A DNA stretch of 64,000 nt from Theristus sp. LFF4_11 (Eukaryota > Nematoda > Chromadorea > Monhysterida > Xyalidae), in NCBI GenBank assembly GCA_030248135.1, contig JASANC010003655.1, forward strand, positions 44,762-108,761, read 5' to 3'. Shown piece after piece: positions 14,101 through 23,013 of the stretch (position 1 is the stretch's first letter; each line of letters starts with the position of its first letter). Both the position numbers and the translations under genes were made by a program. A model generated the notes under the pieces. The model made no database searches. It was not told the origin of the DNA and saw only the letters and a list, made by a program, of their open reading frames with translations.

Positions 14101-16506
14101 CGCGATAGTCGGCGGACGTGCGGAAGTATTGTTTCGGCATCGGTCGCGACAAGGTCGCCTCGCTGCGCAACACCTCGCGCACGCGCATGCGACGGCCGAG
14201 CTGCATCAGCTCCAGCGGGCGCTCCGTGCAGCTGAAAATGTGCGCCGCCAGTGAGTCGAGAACGGTAAACGCGCATTCATGAAGCTAGTATTTAGTGGCG
14301 CGTAGCTGTGCGTTAAGACATAGCTGCGTGATGTCATCAAATACTGCTTCATGAATGCCCGTTAATTCGCAAGTTGATTGGCGGCTGCTTACAAATTGGC
14401 CCACTCACTGAACACGCACAGTTTGGGACTGCACGCCCAACGGGCAGAAACTGCTGCTGAGACACCAAACAATCAGTGTGCTTCTGATGAGCGTTGGTCA
14501 GCAACAGTGAAAAAATTCGGTGCTTGAACGAACTGGTGCAAAAAAAATGAGAAAGAGATTGTAATGAGAACGCTGAGAAACAGCAACAGTATTGTCACTC
14601 ACGTCACGACGAGACACCGCGACGGCGAGATGACGTGCGCGAATTCCCTGGCCTTCTCGACGCTCGCATTCGGGTACCACAGGTAGATCACTTCGAATTC
14701 CTCCAAATATGGAACGACCTGCAAACAGAAGCACTACAGAAAACAATTCAAAAGCTATCGAATTTTAAAATGGCTGTGTGTCCAGTCCAGCTTTGCTGGT
14801 TTGGAAACTGGTTTGCCTTGTTGTGCATATGCCTGACACTTACAGTGGCGGCCAAAAGTGTTGGAACGCTGCGCGCGTGTTGCATCAGCCGTACAAACGC
14901 TATTATAAGAATTTGAGGGCAACGTTATGTTCACGGGACACTTTTCGACCCAGCGTTGCCAATAAATTATTATAATAGCGTTTGTAACGCTGACGCAACA
15001 CACGCGCAATACACAGCACACACACGCGCAGCGTTCCAACACTTTTGGCCGCCACTGTACAATGTGTCGAATAAAATCAACCAATCAATCAAAAGCCTTA
15101 TTGAAGCTGACGTCGTAGTCAATCTGGTCGGCAGCGGGCAGCGCCACGGTCAGTCGGTTCGTCGCCTCGTACACGGCGAGCGCGTCCTTCTCATTGGTGG
15201 TCAACACGATCTGCTTGTCACCGGACGTCACCAAATGCCAGCCGAACATGCCCGGGAAGTACTTTGTGCTGAAAAACAATCTATCTGGCTTCCAATGACC
15301 GAGATAACGTACGACAACAGCAATCGAACGACACATGTGGAAAGGTAGTGGCGCCATTTGGCCGATCGAGCAGGCCCGGCCGCGTGCGCACGCTGTGTAG
15401 GTGCTGCGTCGTTGTCGCACAACGAGCAATACGACATCTGGGCCATGAGCAACAACAACAGTCGGCCAACCACACACTCACTCCAACGGATTCGGTCGGA
15501 TCTCCTTCCTCAGTTTCCCGCCATCAGCCAACTGTATCAGTTTCACACCGGACGGCTTCAAATCGACACCAGCGTCTTCCATGGTGTTGCGAAATCGCGG
15601 ATACACGATTGCCGGGTACTTCTCCGCATAGTCGTCATTGCCGCGCACTTTGAAGTGCTCAAATGTCTCGAGACCGATCGGCTGCACAAAGAAAAAAACA
15701 CTTGTGACTTGATTGATTGGTGACAGCCGATTTGCACTTGCCAGTTGCTAATGAGTGACAGTTCCATTGCTCATTGTGTGCCAAGTCAACCGGTTTGGAA
15801 TTTCCATCATCACGATGATGCAACAATGCCCACTGGACGTACCGTGAGTCCGAGTCGTTGTCGCAGGTCCGTCCAAACGTGCCTGCTGCCAACGTCGTTC
15901 GCAAACGCAGTGATTGGTCGGCTCAGACGCCACGTGGCGTGCACCCCGGCCAATTGCTCCTCCATGTTTGCGCTGAAATGAAAAATTGTGAATTATGTTC
16001 GACAAACACCATTTTATATTTTTATTACTCTGATCCGCATTTTGCAGCTAGACAGTAATCCGTGCGCACGCAACCCGTCTACAACAGAACAAAAAATGCA
16101 CAGGTGCGTTCACGACAGTAAGCTAACAAATGCAAACAAAACAAACACAAATATTGAACCAGAACGCCGACAAGAGGCAGCTCAACGAAGCTCACCAAAT
16201 AAATACGTAAATGGTACCAAGAGATGAGAGGAGCAAACAGTTCAAAACGTACAACTTGACCGTGGTCAGCTGAGCACGAGCATGCTCCAGTGTGGTTATT
16301 GCGAAACAGCACGCACATGCACAACAACAACACCATCCACATCAGTGCACTCGCACAGCACACACCACCACCACCGGCACCAGCCAAACTAACGCAGGCC
16401 AATCGTCACCGATGTTCGCAGACTCGCCGACAGTGCCGTTCGCTGCGGTGATCGCCTTACTGTTGCCTGAGTAATCAAGGTCGTCGCCGCTAGTAACGTC
16501 AGCCAT
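5144..16506 (-). CDS. TWNK: Twinkle-like mitochondrial DNA helicase
   Basis: Replicative hexameric helicase of mtDNA (primase-like N-terminus, RecA-type C-terminus). Exons on the minus strand: 16394-16506, 15843-15972, 15482-15681, 15112-15268, 14603-14718, 14045-14231, 11001-11135, 10810-10883, 10447-10579, 5761-5952, 5409-5561, 5144-5287. All phases agree and give 577 residues. Visible motifs are Walker A GGTGTGKTT near residues 325-333, Walker B HIVVDNLQF near 428-436, the HPRK motif at 476-479 and LSQEADTVLIIQ in exon 11. The order matches metazoan Twinkle. The exon 4 donor (GTCAGC) is weak. Exon 1, starting MADVTSGDD, was chosen only because its phase fits and an in-frame stop lies upstream. 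It lacks an obvious mitochondrial targeting peptide, and the model is about 100 residues shorter than human Twinkle, so a further 5' exon may be missing. The 2.9-kb and 4.5-kb introns hold satellites and other elements. Confidence 0.9.
5629..5718. mobile_element. Hairpin MITE family 1, copy a
   Basis: About 90-bp near-perfect palindrome with termini like GGGCATTCATGAA and core CAGTATTTAGTGAC, next to a TTA triplet. It fills nearly half of the 199-bp penultimate Twinkle intron (5562-5760). Confidence 0.85.
5994..7037. mobile_element. Fold-back element in Twinkle intron
   Basis: Inverted arms of about 150 bp at 5994-6145 and 6889-7037. Both contain AAAAATGCGGGAGACGCATA, AGACTTGGCTCGACAACGC and the ACACGAATACAAGTACATAA block. 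The roughly 740-bp centre includes a G/C-rich stretch (6700-6860) with GGTTTCCGGAA, a motif repeated elsewhere in the window. No coding region was seen. Confidence 0.8.
7085..9350. repeat. 148-bp satellite array, about 15 units
   Basis: Direct tandem repeat with a period of about 147-150 bp, measured between successive CGTCACGATTCAG landmarks. Each unit holds CCACGGCCGATTCGCC, ACTAACCCAAAAT and GAATTACC(C/A)TGGAAAA. Variant units (CCCCAAAATCGTCACG with GATCGGCGTAATG) recur near 7186, 7780 and 8219, which suggests higher-order 3- to 4-unit blocks. It lies inside the 4.5-kb Twinkle intron. Confidence 0.95.
9370..9770. repeat. Two-copy tandem duplication, about 190 bp
   Basis: The block with ATCTACGGATGAAATTACCC, GGAAACATTTTTGTT, AACTGTGAAAGTGT and AAAGxGCGAACAC occurs twice in direct orientation with about 16% divergence, just downstream of the 148-bp satellite. 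Confidence 0.75.
10035..10200. repeat. CCAAT-rich minisatellite, copy a
   Basis: About four direct units of roughly 31 bp around CGCTGATTGGTTGGTCATGA, followed by TGTTGCATATAT and CAGATGCACTG. The ATTGG core is an inverted CCAAT box. A related copy with the same tail lies at 63558-63735. Confidence 0.8.
11962..12912 (-). CDS. GC-rich 316-codon ORF nested in Twinkle intron
   Basis: Open frame from ATG 12912, on the same strand as Twinkle and inside its 2.9-kb sixth intron. The first 270 or so codons are much richer in G+C than the surroundings. The product is rich in Arg, Pro, Ala and Trp, starting MTDMVQDMLRWLPTQLDTDD, with a WPYMDEFEDDP segment, proline/glycine-rich stretches and an RRRRR run. 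There is no signal peptide, membrane segment or recognised domain. A candidate donor (AAG/GTCTGTGTG) near 12105 would remove the last 45 or so codons, whose composition differs. It could be a nested gene, an alternative Twinkle exon or a single-exon gene. Function unknown. Confidence 0.5.
   Translation of the reverse strand: MTDMVQDMLRWLPTQLDTDDWPYMDEFEDDPTLIVGPIWWHGGGAAPGVPARRPRLSHSYPRRRFRAGGGNRGVAGDGWSPPVAFDEPLANGRLFTSPSLNALEPMPPHYYPARGRWHYRRRRRARHDSWSPPPVGAAQLDSWPADAFLDAGGQPPSDNQADWPSVPPAAVPMRRSRSFLPASNAPVVASAREFGWPGEPGRLAAARSRPLNEFAPRARAFSQRVRGAARPSSLVNGHNSRLPVLRHARNSQHMGNGVAYQAGPNVAKVCVRHTACIIYLIPQHTPRTCTVDTIATTLHMATKTLIGRLLTKIVTH
13815..13950 (+). repeat. Dispersed repeat, copy a
   Basis: A segment with ACTCAATGCGCG, GGTAAACAGTTTCAT and GACGCGGGAATTCAAAATTG recurs in inverse orientation at about 61225-61375. 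Intronic in both genes (Twinkle and the Hint gene). Confidence 0.75.
14269..14361. mobile_element. Hairpin MITE family 1, copy b
   Basis: Palindrome with CGCATTCATGAAGC and GTATTTAGTG arms, flanked by TAA on both sides. It lies 38 bp before the acceptor of Twinkle exon 6. Confidence 0.85.
14843..15057. mobile_element. Tc1/mariner-type MITE, copy a
   Basis: Starts CAGTGGCGGCCAAAAGTGTT and ends with its inverse complement, flanked by TA on both sides. The TIRs extend about 55 bp through GGAACGCTGCGCGCGTGT. The centre is short and non-coding. The TA duplication and CAGTG-type ends match Tc1/mariner. Inserted in the Twinkle intron between 14718 and 15112. Confidence 0.9.
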
Positions 16507-18054
16507 CAGCGTTTGTGGTCAGCCAACACACAGCGCAGCCAGTGTGTTGGCCATACAACAGCGTCGCAAAATGCAATCACACGCCGAATGAATATGCAAA
16601 ACAATGGATACACGGTGATAACGTCCCGTAATTTGGTGAACGCCCAAGCAAAACCCTATGCTGCTATTGCGAATGTAACAAAAATCATGAGCCAGGTAGT
16701 TTTGAAAATTCTAAAGTTTTCAATGAAGCAGTAACTTTACTACTCCCACACTTAGTATAACTGCGATAGTGACTGAAGAAAGAAAGACACATTTTGGATA
16801 CTCTATACGCTCTAGATTCTAAATACTGAAGCAAATTGATGAAGCGTAATCAATCTAACAGGAAGTTTGAAACTGAAATCAGGATAAACGTTTGAAATTT
16901 GTTACTAAACGTCTTCTCCTTTTTCTCCTTGTCAGTCGCCATTCGGTCATTGGAGACCAATCAAATACGTAGGACACAATGGTGAATGCTCTCACACAAT
17001 CACAGCATGCTTGTTTCCACCAAAAATCAAACAAATCAAGTCCGGTTAGGGTTCATCGTGGCGCTTGGCATAATAAACTCGAACATGTCAGCAATGGAAG
17101 TTTCAATTATTCGCAAAGTGTCGAGTCGAACGAACGAAAGGCAAATAATCCAGAGAAAATCTCAGCGATAAAATGCAGCCACTTTCAGGTGTGGTGTGTG
17201 GCGGCTGGTTGGTTACCATGCACTTAGTGCGGCTGCCACAACACGCACAGCAGGAGGCGCAAGCAAGCAAGTGTGTTGTGGTTGGTGACAAGAAAATGCG
17301 CATGGCCAAGAATGGAACGACCAAGTTGGAACATATAAAAACGAATGAGACAGCGGCGCGTTGTCCGCGAATAACAACACTGAATCAGGTACGCCGGTTC
17401 ACGAGAGCAATCGGAAACGCACGCCGTGGTTGGCCTTGTGTATTTATCATGTCTGCTGGCAGTGTCATGGTGGCAACGATGCTGGCACACCGCACGCTAA
17501 CTGCGAAATCTCTCAAAGCACCGCTGTCAATATGCGCTCGCAGATTGCATGATGTCATGTGTTGAATGTTAGTCTGCGGTCCGGGTCAACCACTTATCAC
17601 AAGCACACATGCTCTCGTTTGTTGCGCTCGAAATTCAAATTCAGGATTAGAATTTTTACTTTACAGTCTGGATCGTTTTGCAGTCATGAACTTTTTGGAT
17701 GTCAATCATGCACTTTCACTACATACCAACGCAAGTAGAACCGTCATTTTTTCTGATACGCATCAGAGATTCACTTTCGAACCCAAATGCAGAATGACAC
17801 CCAGAGAGAGACACAACGTTGCAAAATGCACGCAACTGATTGTGATGTTGCATTGAAGTTTACAATTCCGCATGCATGCTTGGATTGCAACAAACTCTAT
17901 CAAAGGAAAATGGTTGTTTTGATTTGTGTTCAAACAGTCAATGTTTATATTCGTGTGAGTAAAGGTGGAAGTGCAATTTCCACAACTTCAAAAATCGAAA
18001 GTAGCCGAATGAATACTCAATCATTAATAGTTCACTCTCATCATCTCCCATCTG
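16507..18054. other. No confident gene; 5' flank of Twinkle
   Basis: Upstream of the proposed first Twinkle exon. It should hold that gene's promoter and possibly an unrecognised targeting-peptide exon. Short open frames on both strands are unconvincing. Confidence 0.4.
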
Positions 18055-18058
18055 CTAG

Positions 18059-18219
18059 AGAAAGATATTTGGGTTGTTACGTAGTTTATTTGGGTTTGCT
18101 TATTAGGATGACACGACAACGACAATAATAAAAACAGACCGAACCCTGATCACAGATTATCACAGCTTATATAGCCAATATAGTTACATGTAATTACACA
18201 GTTATCGTTATTCCCAACT
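18059..18219 (-). repeat. LTR, minus orientation (left)
   Basis: 161 bp, nearly identical to 21840-22000. On the minus strand it runs from AGTTGGGAATAACG to AATATCTTTCT. It contains a TATATA-like segment (GGCTATATAAGC) followed by CTGTTTTTATT, a plausible promoter. Confidence 0.9.
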
Positions 18220-18422
18220 TCTCCCCAACAATTGAAAATGATTTATCACATATTTGATTGAAATTGTTGATTGATTGTTTTGTTGATTGATTGGAAGATT
18301 TGTTGATTTGATTTGATTGTTTTTTGATTGTGATTTGTTGATTTGATTTGTTGATTAGAAAATTTCCTTGTGTTTTCCCTTCGCTTCGTTTCAACCGGTT
18401 CGTTTCATCACGCGCATCATTA

Positions 18423-19233
18423 CTATTCGTCGACGCCTTCTTCATCGCGCGGGCTGTGGTCGTAGTCGTCCTCCTCAGCTTTGCCGACGTCGTTTGTCGC
18501 TGTTCGAGGATACTTGGCCGGTTTGTTTCGTCGGTAGACTCTCGCAATCAACTGCTTTTCTGCGTCTGACATTCTAAACTGCGGATGCCAATTTCGGAAT
18601 CTTGCGAATTTTGGTGAATAGTTTTGCTGTTGATGATTTTGCTGTCGCGTGTCGTGTCGAATGCGGGAACATCGACCGATGTATTGCGTGGTTTGCTGTT
18701 GCTGATTATTGATTTGTGGAGTGATTTGATTGTTGGCGAACTGGTAGTTCTCAATCTGATTGTAATGTTGCTGATTATGACCAAACTGGTCGCTGAATTG
18801 CGGTTTGTAGTTGAAGTTTGTTTCGTGGTTTTCACGGCTCGTGTTTTGGTAATTCGGCTTGCTGCCGTTGTCTTTGTTTTTCTGCCGATCGTCGTCACGG
18901 CTGTTCTTTTTCTTTTTGAAGTTTTCGCAGTCTTCGATTCCCTGGATTTTATCCACAATTTCTCGGAAATTGAGACCCTTGAACTTCTGGTCCTCTGCTT
19001 TGCTCGACAACAACGGATCAAGCAATCCTTGCACAAACTTGTTGATCAACGTCGTTTCGACAAACGGTATATAGTTGCCATCCGAACCGCGATAGTTATG
19101 CCCAGTGGCAAGAAGCAAATTCTCCAGACGTAGTCCGAAGGCGCGCACAGATTCTCCTTCCTGTCGCGTTGCTGTATCGAGTTCGTAGACGGATGTAATT
19201 GCCTCATTTCTTGGTCCGTAGATGGACTCAAGG
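18423..19233 (-). pseudogene. Truncated second gag copy (C-terminal part)
   Basis: Nearly identical to the last 270 or so codons of the gag at 19339-21477, in the opposite orientation. The 5' part is missing. At 19233-19234 the sequence switches into the LTR tail of the plus-oriented copy. One visible coding difference is alanine for threonine before the acidic C-terminus. No start codon is retained. Confidence 0.85.
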
Positions 19234-19283
19234 TCCTAATAAGCAAACCCAAATAAACTACGTAACAACCCAAATATCTTTCT
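19234..19283 (+). repeat. Truncated 5' LTR tail of inner copy
   Basis: Only the last 50 bp or so of the LTR are present (CCTAATAAGC to ATATCTTTCT), directly joined to the truncated minus-strand gag. Confidence 0.8.
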
Positions 19284-19297
19284 GGCGCCCAACGTTT
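19283..19297 (+). other. Primer-binding site
   Basis: TGGCGCCCAACGTTT lies exactly at the LTR end, the usual place for annealing of a tRNA 3' end (TGG pairs with CCA). The same motif in reverse complement is at 21828-21840 beside the right-hand LTR. Confidence 0.75.
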
Positions 19298-19338
19298 GGC
19301 TCGTATCATCATCATCTATAAAGGAGAAAAACCTCAGT

Positions 19339-21477
19339 GTGCGACAGTGCAATCCGCACAACAGCACGATCAGCATCATGTCGCGACACTTTGACAGCGA
19401 GAGTTCAGTCGTCAGCCGTGATCCCAGCCCTGACTCGCTGAACACGTCCGACACCGATACGGTACACATGACCCGCAGAGACCTGGATTGTCTCATTGAC
19501 CGCTATGAGGACCAGCAGGATCGGGCAGGACTCAACCGAATTTGCAGGACGCTGCAGGAGAAAAAAAAGCTAAGTCGGACCTTGCAGTACAAAGTCAAGC
19601 GAAACATTGCACCTTCTTTGGTTACACCCATTGACGAGTTGGCTGATAGGGTCAGAGGATTTGTGAGCGAAGTCTTCAAGTACAAACAGTTTCTGACTTG
19701 GGGACACATGCATGATCCTGAAAATGCTGATTTGAACAGTATGACACAGGCACAATCGAGCGTCTCGCACAGAAGTGATACGACAGTGCCGACGGCGATC
19801 AGCATGCTCAGCTCGACAAAAATGCTACAACGCGCACAGACTCAAAGGCCACACGAAGCGTCTGATAAGTGCGACCCAAGCGTGCCACACGATGCTTCAG
19901 ACGTAAGTGACACTGATTCAATCACTACGTTTCAGTTGGGTCAAAAACTTGCGCATATTCGTAGCGATGAGCATGTGCCTACTGGGTTAATTCCCAAGGC
20001 AATAAATGAGTCCACTGGGTTGATTCCCAGGACCAAAAAGCTGATTGATGAGCCTACTGGGTTCATTCCCAAGGCAAATGAGTCCACTGGGTTGATTCCC
20101 AGGACCGAAAATCTGATTGGTGAGCCTACTGGGTTAATTCCCAAGGCAAATGACGAGGCCAGTGGGTTGAGTCCCAGGCACGATAAAATGAAGGCCAGTG
20201 GGTTAAGTCCCAGGCGCGATAAAATGAAAACGGAGACGGGAGTCTCAGAGCAATTGATTCAATTGGTCATGCAACAACAACAGCAGATGCAGAAACAGTA
20301 CGATCAACTGCAAAAGCAAAATGAGTTTATGATGACCATGTTCAGTCAGATGCTCGAACTGCAGAATCAGCAGAAGGTGACTGCTGATCATGACCACTGC
20401 TGTAAACAGAATGTAGCCAACGGTACCACCGACAATGACAAAGCATACATGATGTTGTTGTCCGAAAAATGGCAAAAGTTCGATCCAGCCAAGAATCACA
20501 AGTTTCGAACCTGGCTCAGCAGTCTGCAGACCAGACTGGAGCTATGGGACCCACCGCCAAAAATCGCGGTCGAGCACATTCGTATGTGTCTGTCCGACGA
20601 CGCATTGTTTGCTTTCGATCAACAGCCACAAGGAGTGCGTGAAAATTCGGAGGAGTCCATCAAGTACCTTGAGTCCATCTACGGACCAAGAAATGAGGCA
20701 ATTACATCCGTCTACGAACTCGATACAGCAACGCGACAGGAAGGAGAATCTGTGCGCGCCTTCGGACTACGTCTGGAGAATTTGCTTCTTGCCACTGGGC
20801 ATAACTATCGCGGTTCGGATGGCAACTATATACCGTTTGTCGAAACGACGTTGATCAACAAGTTTGTGCAAGGATTGCTTGATCCGTTGTTGTCGAGCAA
20901 AGCCGAGGACCAGAAGTTCAAGGGTCTCAATTTCCGAGAAATTGTGGATAAAATCCAGGGAATCGAAGACTGCGAAAACTTCAAAAAGAAAAAGAACAGC
21001 CGTGACGACGATCGGCAGAAAAACAAAGACAACGGCAGCAAGCCGAATTACCAAAACACGAGCCGTGAAAACCACGAAACAAACTTCAACTACAAACCGC
21101 AATTCAGCGACCAGTTTGGTCATAATCAGCAACATTACAATCAGATTGAGAACTACCAGTTCGCCAACAATCAAATCACTCCACAAATCAATAATCAGCA
21201 ACAGCAAACCACGCAATACATCGGTCGATGTTCCCGCATTCGACACGACACGCGACAGCAAAATCATCAACAGCAAAACTATTCACCAAAATTCGCAAGA
21301 TTCCGAAATTGGCATCCGCAGTTTAGAATGTCAGACGCAGAAAAGCAGTTGATTGCGAGAGTCTACCGACGAAACAAACCGGCCAAGTATCCTCGAACAG
21401 CGACAAACGACGTCGGCAAAACTGAGGAGGACGACTACGACCACAGCCCGCGCGATGAAGAAGGCGTCGACGAATAG
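19339..21477 (+). CDS. Gag-like protein of LTR element, 712 aa
   Basis: Structural protein thought to assemble the particle that packages element RNA. A second in-frame ATG lies at 19378. Residues 1-110 include a helical, charged region. About 205-300 holds seven or so degenerate repeats of TGLIPK/TGLIPRT/SGLSPR spaced by 10-20 residues. About 300-345 is a Gln-rich coiled coil. About 375-550 resembles a retrotransposon gag/capsid domain (WQKFDPAKNHKFRTWLSSLQ ... ESVRAFGLRLENLL). The tail is Asn/Gln-rich and ends acidic (DHSPRDEEGVDE). No CCHC zinc knuckle is seen. The frame is intact, unlike the second copy. No pol frame follows before the 3' LTR at 21680. Confidence 0.85.
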   Translation: MRQCNPHNSTISIMSRHFDSESSVVSRDPSPDSLNTSDTDTVHMTRRDLDCLIDRYEDQQDRAGLNRICRTLQEKKKLSRTLQYKVKRNIAPSLVTPIDELADRVRGFVSEVFKYKQFLTWGHMHDPENADLNSMTQAQSSVSHRSDTTVPTAISMLSSTKMLQRAQTQRPHEASDKCDPSVPHDASDVSDTDSITTFQLGQKLAHIRSDEHVPTGLIPKAINESTGLIPRTKKLIDEPTGFIPKANESTGLIPRTENLIGEPTGLIPKANDEASGLSPRHDKMKASGLSPRRDKMKTETGVSEQLIQLVMQQQQQMQKQYDQLQKQNEFMMTMFSQMLELQNQQKVTADHDHCCKQNVANGTTDNDKAYMMLLSEKWQKFDPAKNHKFRTWLSSLQTRLELWDPPPKIAVEHIRMCLSDDALFAFDQQPQGVRENSEESIKYLESIYGPRNEAITSVYELDTATRQEGESVRAFGLRLENLLLATGHNYRGSDGNYIPFVETTLINKFVQGLLDPLLSSKAEDQKFKGLNFREIVDKIQGIEDCENFKKKKNSRDDDRQKNKDNGSKPNYQNTSRENHETNFNYKPQFSDQFGHNQQHYNQIENYQFANNQITPQINNQQQQTTQYIGRCSRIRHDTRQQNHQQQNYSPKFARFRNWHPQFRMSDAEKQLIARVYRRNKPAKYPRTATNDVGKTEEDDYDHSPRDEEGVDE

Positions 21478-21679
21478 TAATGATGCGCGTGATGAAACGA
21501 ACCGCTTGAGACGAAACGAAATAAAAACACAAGGAAATCTTCAACCAAAAAATCAAATCAACAAATCTCAATCAAAAAACAGTCAAATCAAATCAACAAA
21601 TCTTCCAATCAAATCAACAAAAAATCAATCAACAATTCCAATCAAATATGTGATAAATCATTTTCAATTGTTGGGGAGA

Positions 21680-21827
21680 AGTTGGGAACAACGATAACTG
21701 TGTAATTACACGTAATTATATTGGCTATATAAGCTGTGATAATCTGTGATCAGGGTTCGGTCTGTTTTTATTATTGTCGTTGTCGTGTCCTCCTAATAAG
21801 CAAACCCAAATAAACTACGTAACAACC
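21680..21827 (+). repeat. 3' LTR of inner copy, 3'-truncated
   Basis: Begins AGTTGGGAACAACG and matches the 161-bp LTR until AACAACC. It then joins directly to the reverse complement of the primer-binding site at 21828. Confidence 0.85.
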
Positions 21828-21839
21828 ACGTTGGGCGCC

Positions 21840-22000
21840 AGAAAGATATTTGGGTTGTTACGTAGTTTATTTGGGTTTGCTTATTAGGATGACACGACAA
21901 CGACAATAATAAAAACAGACCGAACCCTGATCACAGATTATCACAGCTTATATAGCCAATATAGTTACATGTAATTACACAGTTATCGTTATTCCCAACT
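21840..22000 (-). repeat. LTR, minus orientation (right)
   Basis: 161 bp, paired with the left LTR. It is bounded on the right by CTAG, matching CTAG left of the element. Confidence 0.9.
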
Positions 22001-22004
22001 CTAG

Positions 22005-23013
22005 CAAGCCCATGACTCTATGGAACAGAATTCGGTGGCCTATGAAATGCAAATGCTAGAATTGAAAACAGATTTGCTGCTGCCTATTCAGTTCAAGTCA
22101 TAAGCTTTTATAAGCACGTACGCAGAACAATAGAGAACAGCACACATTGAAAAAGCTATTACTAAAAGAAACTGCCACGGTTTGGTTGGCTTGGTCGTGG
22201 AGCACGTGACAACAACCATTTTGGGCTTTTCACTCCGTAAACAACCTCAGGAGCTGTTGAACAGTTGCGATTCATGTGTCACCTCTGCAGCCCCGCAGGT
22301 TGCTAAGGACAATCCAAAACGTGTTTATGTGCGTGGATAATTTAAAAAGGGACAAGCGAATCAAAAGAAGTTTGCCAAGCCAAGAACGATTTTGTCAGAA
22401 ATTTGTGACCGTCCGGTCGTGTGGCACCATTGAACAAAACCCCGCACCACTTCCATGTTTACCAATGCCAAATGAGAAAAAGGTAACTGAGTCACAAGGT
22501 GCTTTTATGAAAGCCAAAAAGTTGTCAAAAGACGTAAATGCATAATCATGCGGACAATTTCATTTTTTAATGCAAAAAAAATGAATGGCGCACCGGCACC
22601 AGAAACATGGTCCTGAGGACAAACTTGCGCAATTTTTTTGGTGGACACTTTTGTGCACAATAATTATGGGTTACCACGGTGACCGACGTTTTACGAACAC
22701 ACATCAAAAAGATTTCACCACACATGCTATAGTAAAAATAAAATGATTGATCTTACAGTGAACCTAAAATGACATCCTGAATGAAAATAAGCGCTTTTGC
22801 AAAAATTGTGTTGTGTCTGAAGTCCTTGCATGATTAAATGTCATAACTTTTTTTGCGAATGAGAACAGTTTTAACCTTTTACAAAATAAGATTGTAACGT
22901 CGGATCATAAACCGCCACAGTTGAAAAATTTCCAGAATCATTTTATAAAAACCGCTGCAGTAGCAGTTTCCAGTCAAAAAAAACATTCAGTATCAATAAA
23001 GCAGTTTTCTCAC
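22005..23013. other. No confident gene
   Basis: An 89-codon open frame at 22276-22545 (plus, MSPLQPRRLLRTIQNVF) is basic with no recognised domain, and no splice context supports it. The rest is AT-rich. It includes the 3' flank of the minus-strand gene ending at 23014. Confidence 0.35.

Larger units (their letters stand above)
18059..22000 (-). mobile_element. Gag-only LTR element with inverted inner copy
   Basis: Unit of 3942 bp flanked by a CTAG duplication (18055-18058 and 22001-22004). Two minus-oriented 161-bp LTRs (18059-18219 and 21840-22000) bound it. Reading from the right on the minus strand there is LTR, primer-binding site, then a plus-oriented segment (19234-21827: LTR tail, primer-binding site, complete gag, 3' LTR), then the C-terminal third of a second gag and the other LTR. 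No protease, reverse transcriptase, RNase H or integrase is present, so it must depend on enzymes supplied elsewhere. LTR ends AGTT...TTCT and a 4-bp target duplication resemble Ty3/gypsy-type elements. The arrangement suggests self-integration or template switching. Confidence 0.85.

Noticed and set aside
18548..19133. 162- and 169-codon frames around the truncated gag
   Set aside because: Alternative frames of the gag C-terminus; the same pair recurs at the intact copy.
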